DNA from: CALELF01 sp045617925
GTDB lineage: Bacteria; Synergistota; Synergistia; Synergistales; Synergistaceae
Direction of reading: 5' to 3'
Assembly (NCBI GenBank): GCA_045617925.1
Contig: JAZLJR010000053.1
Span: 1-64,000 of the forward strand
Length of the DNA stretch: 64,000 bases
Shown: positions 18,525-25,890 of the stretch, piece after piece
Layout of the letters: the number at the start of each line of letters is the position of its first letter
Position numbering within the stretch: position 1 is the stretch's first letter
The notes under the pieces: model-generated
Database searches by the model: none
Seen by the model: the letters and a program-made list of their open reading frames with translations, nothing else
What the model was told of the DNA's origin: nothing
Program-made: the position numbers and the translations under genes

Positions 18525-19213
18525 CGTCTGTTATTATTGATTTTATCATCTTGTATAACTCCGTCTTTGAAAAATAGGATACGTTTGGCATATGTTGCAA
18601 CATCCGGCTCGTGTGTAACAAGGATAATAGTGATTCCAGTATCGTTAAGTTCTTTAAAAAGAGTCATTATCTCATCGCTAGTTTTTGAATCTAGGTTTCC
18701 TGTCGGTTCGTCTGCCATCAAGATTGGTGCACTATTTACTATGCCCCTAGCTATTGCGACTCTTTGTTGTTGTCCTCCTGAGAGTTGTGTAGGCTCGTGG
18801 TGAATTCGATCTAACAGGCCCATCTTATCCAGTGCCTTTTTAGCTCTCTCATAACGATCTTGTTTGGAGACCCCCGCATATAATAAGGGCATAGCAACAT
18901 TATCTAATGCTGACGTTTTTGAAAGCAAATTAAACCCCTGAAATACAAAGCCTATTAACTGATTTCTCATGTGAGCTAATTGATCGCTAGTTAATGTTGC
19001 TACGTTTTTGCCATCAAGAAAATATTCTCCAGATGTTTGTTGATCAAGACACCCTAATATATTCATTGTTGTGGATTTGCCAGATCCTGATGGTCCCATC
19101 ATAGCAACAAACTCACCCTTTTCAACAGAAAGATTAACGCCGTGGAGTATCTCGAGATATTCATCTCCTAATTTGAAAGATTTTCTTATGTTTTTTAATT
19201 CAATTATTGGCAT
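18521..19213 (-). CDS. MacB-type ABC transporter ATP-binding protein
   Basis: The 230-residue ATPase is of the LolD/MacB subfamily. Walker A GPSGSGKST, Q-loop FQGFNLL, signature LSGGQQQRVAIARG, Walker B ILMADEPTGNLD and the switch His in LVTHEPDVA are all intact. It overlaps the permease gene by four bases and starts 20 bases after the adaptor gene. The arrangement adaptor-ATPase-permease matches yknXYZ and macAB clusters. Confidence 0.94.
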   Translation of the reverse strand: MPIIELKNIRKSFKLGDEYLEILHGVNLSVEKGEFVAMMGPSGSGKSTTMNILGCLDQQTSGEYFLDGKNVATLTSDQLAHMRNQLIGFVFQGFNLLSKTSALDNVAMPLLYAGVSKQDRYERAKKALDKMGLLDRIHHEPTQLSGGQQQRVAIARGIVNSAPILMADEPTGNLDSKTSDEIMTLFKELNDTGITIILVTHEPDVATYAKRILFFKDGVIQDDKINNNRR

Positions 19214-19233
19214 CTTATACTCCCAATGGCAAT

Positions 19234-20448
19234 TTATCTCTTGTCAGGAGGTAAGTTTATTCCTGTGATAACCTGAGATCCAACTTCTAAATCGCTTATA
19301 AGTTCCGTGTTTATGCCGTCAGTTATTCCAATTTTGACTCCGTAGGCAATAGGCTTATTTTTCACCAATAGATAAACAATTGCTCCATCTTCATCTTGTT
19401 GATTCGAACTCGTCATGTTTTTACGTGGATTGCGTCCAAAACCCCCACCAAAGCCTTTTGATTTTATTTCTGTCTCTTGAGGTTTAAAACGGAAGGCAGC
19501 ATTAGGAACACATTTTACATTTTTTTTCTCTTGTAAAATAATGTTTATATTGGCTGTCATCCCAGGTAATAATTTTTTATCCTTATTCTTTACCTTGATT
19601 ACAACAGTGTAAGTTACAACATTGTTGTTATTAGTTGGTGATAAACGCAGTTGTGAAACTGTTCCCTCAAATTTTAGTTCAGGGTAGGAATCAACATCAA
19701 AAACTGCCCTTTGTCCTTCTTTGATATACCCGATGTCTGCTTCGTCAATATTAGCTTCAACCTGCATATCTGTGAGATCTTTTGCAATTTTTGCTATTGA
19801 AGGAGTTTGGTAGCTAGCTGCAACTGTCTGACCTCTCTCAACATTTTTCATGGTAACGACGCCGGATACAGGGGAGTAAATTCGAGTATAATTTAGGTTA
19901 ATTTCTGCTTTCTTAAGGCTTGCACGGGCTTGCGATAATCGTGATTTAGACTGAGATAAAGAGGCCATTGCCTTTTTGTAAGTTGCACGATAGCTATCTA
20001 CTTCAGATTTTGCAATGAGATCTTCTTTGGCTAGTTCTAAAGCTCTTTTATAATCTAACTGTGCTTTTTCTAGTGTGACATTTGCAGTTTCAATATCAGA
20101 AATACAAGAAGCTACCGATGCCTCAGCTTCAAGCTTATTAGCTTCGTAAGTGTCGGAATCCATTAAAGCAATAAGTTGTCCTTTTTCTACTTTACTATTA
20201 TAATCAAAATATAATTCTTCTATACGTCCTGAAATTTGTGTGCCAACGTCTACTGTTTCAACTGGTTGCACTGTTCCAGTTGCTTGCACGACAGATTGTA
20301 TGTCCCCAATGGTTACAGGAGCTAACACATAGCCTATTTTGTTTTTTTTGCTTCCGAAAAAGAAAAAAAGTAGTGCAATTAAAATAACAATTATTGAAGC
20401 AATTACTGTAGGCTTTTTACCGTGTCTGAAAAATGACTTAATTTGCAT
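19234..20448 (-). CDS. MacA/HlyD-type periplasmic adaptor protein
   Basis: This is a membrane-fusion protein that would link the MacB-like pump to the outer-membrane channel. One N-terminal transmembrane helix (about residues 13-31, VIASIIVILIALLFFFFG) precedes the lipoyl/barrel-sandwich halves (GTVQPVETVDVGTQISGRI and YSPVSGVVTMKNVERGQTV). A long alpha-helical hairpin lies between them, followed by a beta-barrel region (LPGMTANINI). A Gly/Asn-rich loop near residues 335-360 (KGFGGGFGRNPRKN) is extra relative to a typical MacA. It overlaps the TolC-like gene by 11 bases. Confidence 0.92.
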   Translation of the reverse strand: MQIKSFFRHGKKPTVIASIIVILIALLFFFFGSKKNKIGYVLAPVTIGDIQSVVQATGTVQPVETVDVGTQISGRIEELYFDYNSKVEKGQLIALMDSDTYEANKLEAEASVASCISDIETANVTLEKAQLDYKRALELAKEDLIAKSEVDSYRATYKKAMASLSQSKSRLSQARASLKKAEINLNYTRIYSPVSGVVTMKNVERGQTVAASYQTPSIAKIAKDLTDMQVEANIDEADIGYIKEGQRAVFDVDSYPELKFEGTVSQLRLSPTNNNNVVTYTVVIKVKNKDKKLLPGMTANINIILQEKKNVKCVPNAAFRFKPQETEIKSKGFGGGFGRNPRKNMTSSNQQDEDGAIVYLLVKNKPIAYGVKIGITDGINTELISDLEVGSQVITGINLPPDKR

Positions 20449-21706
20449 TGTATCTTTCTCCTATTGTTCTTAAATATTCTATTTGTGATGCTCTAAAGGT
20501 ATATAGTGCTTTTAACGTATTATATTGTGCATTTGCCAACTTTTCTATTGCATCTGAAATTTCTAATGAATCTCCTGTTCCTGCCTTATACCTTCCATTT
20601 GCAAGTTTTAAGGTTTCTTCAGCTGCATTTTCAGCTTCTAACATTGAAAAATATGCTTCATTTGATTTATTCATGGCGGTTATTGCTACATTGACTTCGT
20701 ATTTTACAGAATTTTCAATATCCTTTAATTTTGAAGCTGCAATTTCTTTTTTTGCTTGCGCTTCTCTAATTTTGCTGTTTGTTACACCGCCATCAAATAA
20801 CGGTATTGAAGCTGATAACCTTGCATTCCATTGATCAGAATCAAAATATGTGTCACTGCCAAAATTATATCCAACACCTGCAGTAAATGATGGGGAATAG
20901 CCTTTTTTTTGCAAGGTTAAATTTTCATTAGACGCAGAAAGAAGCGCCTTTTTTGCAAGTAACTCGGGACGATTTTTTAACGCATTTTCTATTGCATTTG
21001 TTGTGTCAAATTTTGTATCTTGATATGTTAGACTTTCGTCTAACTCTTTTATATCCGAAACTTCTAAACTGAGAAGTTGTGCTAATTTTTGTTTGCTCTC
21101 TTCAAAATCTGCTTGATTTTTTACGAGCTCAGATTTTGAAGTTGCAAGCTCTGACTTTGCTCTTGTTACCTCAATTTTTGCCTTTGTTCCAACCCTATAA
21201 AAACTTTCTGCCCATTTCAGTCTGTTTTCATAATTTTGATGTTTTCTTTCTGCAATAGTTACACATTCTCTGTTTACAAGTGTTGTCCAATAAGCAAAAA
21301 CAGTTTCAACAATTAGGTCATTTTCAGCTGCCTTGAAATCATATTCAGACGACAAGAAATTAAACTGTGCAGTGCGGATGTTTGCTTCTGTCTTGCCTGA
21401 ATCTGAAAGTAACTGTTCAAGGCTTAACCCAGTGTTGTAAGCTCCTGTTTGGTGGCTAGCGGAAATTCCCTCTGTTCCTCTGCGCACATAAGAAGCATTT
21501 GCAGAGAGAGTTGGACTTTTTTTCTTTTCTTGCTGTGCTAGAGCTTCCTTTTGAACTTGCACTTGTTTTGACTGCATTTGCAGTGATGGATTATTCTTTA
21601 ATGCTGTTTCTATTGCCTCTGACAATGTTAAAGCAGATGCCTTGTAAGGAATTTGGCAAAGATAAATTCCCAAAATCATTATCATAATTTTTAATTTATT
21701 GTTCAT
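20438..21706 (-). CDS. TolC-family outer-membrane efflux protein
   Basis: The protein (about 422 residues) has a signal peptide (KLKIMIMILGIYLCQIPYKASA) and two outer-membrane-efflux repeats of long coiled helices, each opening with a segment like LSEAIETALKNNPSL and ENALKNRPELLAKK. YNFGSDTYFD and ASIPLFDGGVTNSKIREA are typical of TolC channels. It implies an outer membrane. The ATG at 21706 or a GTG at 21715 can start it; GGTGAT precedes the ATG. It is translationally coupled to the adaptor downstream. Confidence 0.92.
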   Translation of the reverse strand: MNNKLKIMIMILGIYLCQIPYKASALTLSEAIETALKNNPSLQMQSKQVQVQKEALAQQEKKKSPTLSANASYVRRGTEGISASHQTGAYNTGLSLEQLLSDSGKTEANIRTAQFNFLSSEYDFKAAENDLIVETVFAYWTTLVNRECVTIAERKHQNYENRLKWAESFYRVGTKAKIEVTRAKSELATSKSELVKNQADFEESKQKLAQLLSLEVSDIKELDESLTYQDTKFDTTNAIENALKNRPELLAKKALLSASNENLTLQKKGYSPSFTAGVGYNFGSDTYFDSDQWNARLSASIPLFDGGVTNSKIREAQAKKEIAASKLKDIENSVKYEVNVAITAMNKSNEAYFSMLEAENAAEETLKLANGRYKAGTGDSLEISDAIEKLANAQYNTLKALYTFRASQIEYLRTIGERYNAN

Positions 21707-21739
21707 AGTAATCACCGATTTATAATACAGTTTTTTTTA

Positions 21740-23086
21740 CTAACTCAAAGGTAGAGTAACGACAAAGGTTGTTCCCTGACCCTGTTTGCTTTTTGCAATT
21801 ATTTTACCACCGTGGGCTTCTACTACTGCCTTAACAACGGATAGACCAATTCCCATACCTCCAGATGCTCTTGTTCTTGATTTATCTGTCCTGTAAAATC
21901 GCTCAAATATGTTTGGCAAATCTTTTTCTGCAATACCAATGCCTGTATCGGAAATTGCAAGAGTTACAACATTATCTTTTGGCGATGGTGTCAAGAATAT
22001 GGAAATTGTGCCACCAGAGTCTGTATAGCGGATAGCATTTGTAAGCAGATTGTTTATGGCTTGACGTATTTTTGGAGCATCTAGTTTGCAAAATATGCCA
22101 TCGTTAATGTCTGATTTTAATTCAATATTTTTTGATTTAGCTAGAGGAAAGAAGCTTGATATTGAATTTTTCAATAGGTCGCTAAAATTGCTTTGTTCAA
22201 AAGACATTGCGTTGTCCATTCCTTCTATTGTCATCAATCGTTCAACATCTTTTATCAAATTAGAAAGTCTGTCAACTTCTTCCACGGTCAAATGTATTCG
22301 TTCTGGTGTTGGTTGCCAAATTCCGTCCTCAATTGCTTCTAAATGTGACTTAATAATTGTTACAGGGTTGCGCAATTCATGTGTGATGTCTCCCATCATA
22401 CGTTGCCGCAACTTTTCTTGCAGATCAAGCCTTTGTCCTAATGTATCAACACTATCTATCAGCTGTTGAATTTCTGTTATGTTGCTTGTCATTTCTTCTT
22501 TTTTAACATAATCCCCTTTGGTTATGGTCTTAGCCCGTTCTGTTACTGCCATTATTGGCTTACTTATTTTATATGCAATAAATATTGCTAAGAGTGCACT
22601 GAGGAGTAGGAGGGAAGCGACAGTATGGAATAACAAAATGTTAAATTTTTTCAAAAATATTCCTTCCGGACTAGCGGAAAATGGCAGGCAAACAAAGCGA
22701 AGTGTGCCAATTGGGGTATTTTTAATAGATAGTTTATCTTCATACACCAGTAATTTTTCATTTTTCATATGGTATCTAGCCATACGCTCTTTTTTATATA
22801 ATTTTACAAGCTTGCCATCTTTATCAAGAAGCTGAACAGAGACAATAGGCCATCTATAAAAATCAAATTCTGATGTATATTTTACAGCAGTGCTCCAATC
22901 TTGATTTTTTTTGTATAAATCTGTGAAATATTCACGAGCAGTGTTTCTATTTTCCTTAAGTTTTTCACTGGCAAATTTTTTGAAGTTCCAATCAAGTAAT
23001 TGAGAAATGGAAAGTGGAATTACTAGACCGCAAATGAGCACCAACAAGAGATATTGAATAATATGCTGTGTTCGTAAGCTTCTCAT
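21740..23086 (-). CDS. Sensor histidine kinase (BaeS/ResE type)
   Basis: The 448-residue kinase has a transmembrane helix at about 10-29, an extracytoplasmic sensor segment of about 120 residues, and a second helix at about 150-172. A HAMP domain follows, then an H-box with the phosphorylated His in GDITHELRNPV, an N-box (NNLLTNAIRY) and the G1/G2 ATP-binding motifs DTGIGIAEKDL and GGMGIGLSVV. It overlaps the response regulator by one base and precedes the export genes, so the pair probably controls the pump. The signal is unknown. Confidence 0.93.
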   Translation of the reverse strand: MRSLRTQHIIQYLLLVLICGLVIPLSISQLLDWNFKKFASEKLKENRNTAREYFTDLYKKNQDWSTAVKYTSEFDFYRWPIVSVQLLDKDGKLVKLYKKERMARYHMKNEKLLVYEDKLSIKNTPIGTLRFVCLPFSASPEGIFLKKFNILLFHTVASLLLLSALLAIFIAYKISKPIMAVTERAKTITKGDYVKKEEMTSNITEIQQLIDSVDTLGQRLDLQEKLRQRMMGDITHELRNPVTIIKSHLEAIEDGIWQPTPERIHLTVEEVDRLSNLIKDVERLMTIEGMDNAMSFEQSNFSDLLKNSISSFFPLAKSKNIELKSDINDGIFCKLDAPKIRQAINNLLTNAIRYTDSGGTISIFLTPSPKDNVVTLAISDTGIGIAEKDLPNIFERFYRTDKSRTRASGGMGIGLSVVKAVVEAHGGKIIAKSKQGQGTTFVVTLPLS

Positions 23087-23769
23087 TATTTATCTCCGTC
23101 TGTTAATTTATAGCCGAAACCATAAACAGTTTTTATAAAATCATGCTCTGGGTCGTGTAGTTTTTTTCTGATGTTTTTTATGTAGCTATCCACAGATCTT
23201 TCAAAGCCGTCATAATCATCACCGAGAGCATAGGTGATGAGTTCATCGCGAGACCAAGTTTTTTCCGGTCTGTTTGCCATGCAGGATAAAATTAAAAACT
23301 CATTTTTGGTCATAGGAATTTCAATATCGTCTTTATAAACAGCATAGTTTTGAGGTTTAATGACTAAGTGAGGGCCGATTTTTATAACTTCAGAGCCTTC
23401 GCTAAATTCTGCTCCTGTTTTTCTAAGGTTAGCTCGCACTCTTGCCATCAGCACCTTTGGAGAAAAGGGTTTTATGACGTAGTCATCTGCTCCAGCATCT
23501 AGTCCTGCAATGATATCGTCTTCACGGCTTTTTGCGGTTACCATTATTATAGGAGTATTTTTTTTAGAACGAATAAAACGACAGACCTCAAGGCCAGACA
23601 TTCCAGGTAACATCAAATCGAGAATTACTAGGTCATAATCAAACTCTTCAAATTTTTCTATCCCAATAGCGCTATTTTCGGCAATATCGGCAGAATATCC
23701 TTCTTTTTCTATGTATGCACGTTCCACCTCTGCAATTGCTTTTTCATCTTCTATTATTAGAATTTTCAT
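23086..23769 (-). CDS. OmpR/PhoB-family response regulator
   Basis: The 227-residue regulator has an N-terminal receiver domain: acidic IIEDEKA, phospho-acceptor Asp in LVILDLMLPG, conserved Lys in YVIKPFSP. The C-terminal winged-helix DNA-binding domain has RDELITYALGDDYDGFERSV and IRKKLHDP. GGAGGAG lies just upstream of the ATG. It heads the operon RR-HK-TolC-MacA-MacB; a 15-base palindrome sits upstream at 23788. Confidence 0.95.
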   Translation of the reverse strand: MKILIIEDEKAIAEVERAYIEKEGYSADIAENSAIGIEKFEEFDYDLVILDLMLPGMSGLEVCRFIRSKKNTPIIMVTAKSREDDIIAGLDAGADDYVIKPFSPKVLMARVRANLRKTGAEFSEGSEVIKIGPHLVIKPQNYAVYKDDIEIPMTKNEFLILSCMANRPEKTWSRDELITYALGDDYDGFERSVDSYIKNIRKKLHDPEHDFIKTVYGFGYKLTDGDK

Positions 23770-23787
23770 AAGAGCTCCTCCAATTTC

Positions 23788-23802
23788 AAAATACTGTATT
23801 TT
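23788..23802. promoter_or_regulatory. 15-bp palindrome upstream of the response regulator, possible operator
   Basis: AAAATAC-T-GTATTTT is a perfect inverted repeat with a one-base centre. It lies 19 bases before the response-regulator ATG, between tadA and the regulator. Position suggests autoregulation; OmpR-family sites are more often direct repeats, so this is tentative. Confidence 0.4.
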
Positions 23803-23817
23803 AGAATAGAAATGTGG

Positions 23818-24300
23818 TTATTTTGTGGCAGTTCTTTTTTGTTTGAAAAATTTTTGCAGAATTTTTTTTGCGTCTTCTTCTAAAACACCGCTTGTAACTT
23901 GGCATGTATGATAAAATCTTTCATCTTGTGGAATATTGTATAGAGAGCCACATCCGCCGCCTTTTGCATCACTTGTGCCAAACACAATTCTTTTTATGCG
24001 TGCCTGCACTAAAGCAGCAGCACACATAACGCATGGCTCAAGTGTAACATATATGGTTGCGTCGTCAAATCTCCAGTTGTCTATATATTTTGCAGCGTCG
24101 TTAAGAGCTTCAATTTCCGCATGTGCAAGTGGGGAAGAGCATTCTTTTCTTTTGTTTCTGCCACGTCCTATTATTTTATTATCTTGAACAATGACGGCAC
24201 CGATTGGGATTTCGTTGTGTTCCATTGCTTCTTGTGCCATAGATAATGCTTCTTCCATAAACTTTTTATCAATGTCATCAAAGTAGTAATTTTCTATCAA
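23818..24300 (-). CDS. tadA: tRNA-specific adenosine deaminase TadA
   Basis: TadA deaminates A34 of tRNA-Arg(ACG) to inosine; that tRNA is encoded at 47659. The 160-residue deaminase has the zinc and catalytic motifs HAEIEAL and PCVMCAAAL, plus IPIGAVIV. It starts at TTG 24300, with GGAGGT eight bases upstream; no ATG is placed better. It lies upstream of the two-component genes in the same direction, with a 48-base gap. Confidence 0.94.
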   Translation of the reverse strand: MIENYYFDDIDKKFMEEALSMAQEAMEHNEIPIGAVIVQDNKIIGRGRNKRKECSSPLAHAEIEALNDAAKYIDNWRFDDATIYVTLEPCVMCAAALVQARIKRIVFGTSDAKGGGCGSLYNIPQDERFYHTCQVTSGVLEEDAKKILQKFFKQKRTATK

Positions 24301-24316
24301 GGTTTTTTACCTCCAA

Positions 24317-24345
24317 TTGAATAAAGAAATAAATTGTGATATACT
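24317..24345 (+). promoter_or_regulatory. Promoter of tRNA-Arg(CCG) and probably pgsA-plsY
   Basis: TTGAAT (24317-24322) and TATACT (24340-24345) are 17 bases apart, and the tRNA begins 14 bases later. Confidence 0.7.
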
Positions 24346-24358
24346 TCAAAAAATTAGT

Positions 24359-24435
24359 GTGTCTGTAGCTCAGCTGGATAGAGTGTATGCCTCCGGAGCA
24401 TAAGGTCAGGGGTTCGAATCCCCTCAGACACGCCA
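24359..24435 (+). tRNA. tRNA-Arg (anticodon CCG)
   Basis: Acceptor GTGTCTG pairs with CAGACAC, discriminator G, encoded CCA at 24433-24435. The anticodon arm TATGC/GCATA encloses CTCCGGA, giving CCG (reads CGG). pgsA follows after 24 bases, so the tRNA is probably the first part of that transcript. Confidence 0.96.
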
Positions 24436-24459
24436 TATTGTTTTTATGAGGGGAATATA

Positions 24460-25023
24460 ATGCAGAAATTGTCAAAAAACAAAATTTGGAATCTTCCGAA
24501 TATTCTAACACTTCTTCGTGTTTTTCTCGTTCCTATTGTAATAGTTTTTTTAACTTTACGCACGCAATTTGGTAATTTTTGTGGTTTTCACGTCGGAGAT
24601 TTAATAGCTGTTAGCATTTTTGCTATTGCTTCTTTGACAGATGCAATAGACGGTTACCTTGCACGTAAAAATAATCAAATTACAAATTTTGGAAAATTTC
24701 TAGACCCACTAGCAGATAAAATTTTAGTGATAGCCGTTTTAATAACTATGGTTGAGCTTGGACTTTTTCCTTCTATACCAGTTGTGATAATCATCACACG
24801 GGAATTTATAGTTTCTGGGCTTCGTATGGTTGCAGCATCAGAAGGAGTTGTTATTGCTGCGTCAACTGGAGGAAAGCTAAAGACAATTACACAGCTTATT
24901 GGAATTATTATGCTTATACTTGAGCTACCTTTTGCCATGACAGTTATGTGGATTTCTGTTATCCTAACTGTATGGAGTGGCATTGAATATCTAATTAACG
25001 GTTTGGATGTTATTTCTAAATAA
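24460..25023 (+). CDS. pgsA: CDP-diacylglycerol--glycerol-3-phosphate 3-phosphatidyltransferase
   Basis: PgsA makes phosphatidylglycerophosphate, the committed step to phosphatidylglycerol, in the inner membrane. The 187-residue protein carries the CDP-alcohol phosphotransferase signature D-x2-DG-x2-AR-x8-G-x3-D-x3-D (DAIDGYLAR...GKFLDPLADK), and the N-terminal NLPNILTLLRVFLVPI segment is typical of PgsA. Several transmembrane helices follow. GAGGGG lies before the ATG. plsY follows 26 bases later, which pairs two phospholipid genes. Confidence 0.95.
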   Translation: MQKLSKNKIWNLPNILTLLRVFLVPIVIVFLTLRTQFGNFCGFHVGDLIAVSIFAIASLTDAIDGYLARKNNQITNFGKFLDPLADKILVIAVLITMVELGLFPSIPVVIIITREFIVSGLRMVAASEGVVIAASTGGKLKTITQLIGIIMLILELPFAMTVMWISVILTVWSGIEYLINGLDVISK

Positions 25024-25049
25024 TAGGAAAAGAGAAAATGGGAGAAAAA

Positions 25050-25664
25050 ATGAAAATTCTGCAATACGTCTTTTGGGTTTTTCTTGCATACATGGCTGGC
25101 AGTATGCCAACTGGCTATATAGTTGCAAAAATTTTTGCAAAACGTGATATTCGTGAATTTGGCAGCAAAAACATCGGCGCAACGAATATAGGCAGGTTAA
25201 TGGGCAAGCCTTGGGCAGTGTTTGTATCGCTGACAGATATGCTAAAGGGTGGCTTGCTCGTTTGGTTAGCATCATACTTCATTGATAGCAATATTCTCCT
25301 TGCTGCACTCGGTGTTGTGTCCGTTCTTGGGCATAATTATCCCCTCTGGCTTTCTTTCAAAGGGGGTAAGGGAGTATCCACGACATTTGGAGTTGTGGCT
25401 TTCTACAATTTCTTTAATCCATTGGCAGCACTTTATGCAGGTGTCGTTTGGTTTTTAGTAATGTTTGTAAGTGGTTACGTCTCTATTGCCTCAATTATTG
25501 CAATAGCGTCTATGGCTTTTTTTGCTTGGCATTTTAATATGCCCTTGCCATATATATTGGCAATAATTTTGCTTACTCTTCTTACAATAATTCGGCATAA
25601 AGAAAATTTGTTTAGGGTTTTGAATAAAACAGAGTTAAAAGTTAATATGAGGTTATTCAAATAA
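25050..25664 (+). CDS. plsY: Glycerol-3-phosphate acyltransferase PlsY
   Basis: PlsY transfers the acyl group of acyl-phosphate to glycerol-3-phosphate, the first step of phospholipid synthesis. Family motifs are GSMPTGYIVAK, FGSKNIGATNIGRLMG, GHNYPLWLSFKGGKGVSTTFG and the C-terminal RHKENLFR. It is a polytopic membrane protein of 204 residues. I chose the ATG at 25050 because GGGAG lies five bases upstream; an ATG at 25038 adds four residues. It ends the pgsA unit before a bidirectional terminator. Confidence 0.95.
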   Translation: MKILQYVFWVFLAYMAGSMPTGYIVAKIFAKRDIREFGSKNIGATNIGRLMGKPWAVFVSLTDMLKGGLLVWLASYFIDSNILLAALGVVSVLGHNYPLWLSFKGGKGVSTTFGVVAFYNFFNPLAALYAGVVWFLVMFVSGYVSIASIIAIASMAFFAWHFNMPLPYILAIILLTLLTIIRHKENLFRVLNKTELKVNMRLFK

Positions 25665-25676
25665 ATACTTTATAAC

Positions 25677-25712
25677 AAAAAAGGTTGAGAATTTATTCTC
25701 AACCTTTTTTTT
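25677..25712. terminator. Bidirectional intrinsic terminator between plsY and the feo operon
   Basis: GGTTGAGAA / TTCTCAACC with loop TTTA is flanked by A6 and T8 runs. It serves plsY on the plus strand and the FeoB-associated gene on the minus strand, whose stop lies within the hairpin. Confidence 0.92.
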
Positions 25713-25890
25713 CGTTACATTCTTCTTTCATATGACAATGGCAATCCTTTGCAATTTCATTAGGGCAGTTTGCACAGTGACAAGTGCAATGCCTAAAGCT
25801 TCTTATTAGGCTTCTTATTGCATAAAACAAAATGATTACAACTAACGTGCCTACAACAATGTTGCCTAAATTTTGAGTTATAAAATTCAT
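25699..25890 (-). CDS. FeoB-associated Cys-rich membrane protein
   Basis: The 63-residue peptide has one N-terminal transmembrane helix (NIVVGTLVVIILFYAIRSLI) and a Cys/His-rich tail (CTCHCANCP...DCHCH). This is the layout of the small FeoB-associated family found downstream of feoB in many anaerobes. It may bind iron or partner FeoB; its biochemical role is not established. It overlaps the feoB stop by one base. Confidence 0.85.
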   Translation of the reverse strand: MNFITQNLGNIVVGTLVVIILFYAIRSLIRSFRHCTCHCANCPNEIAKDCHCHMKEECNEKKG

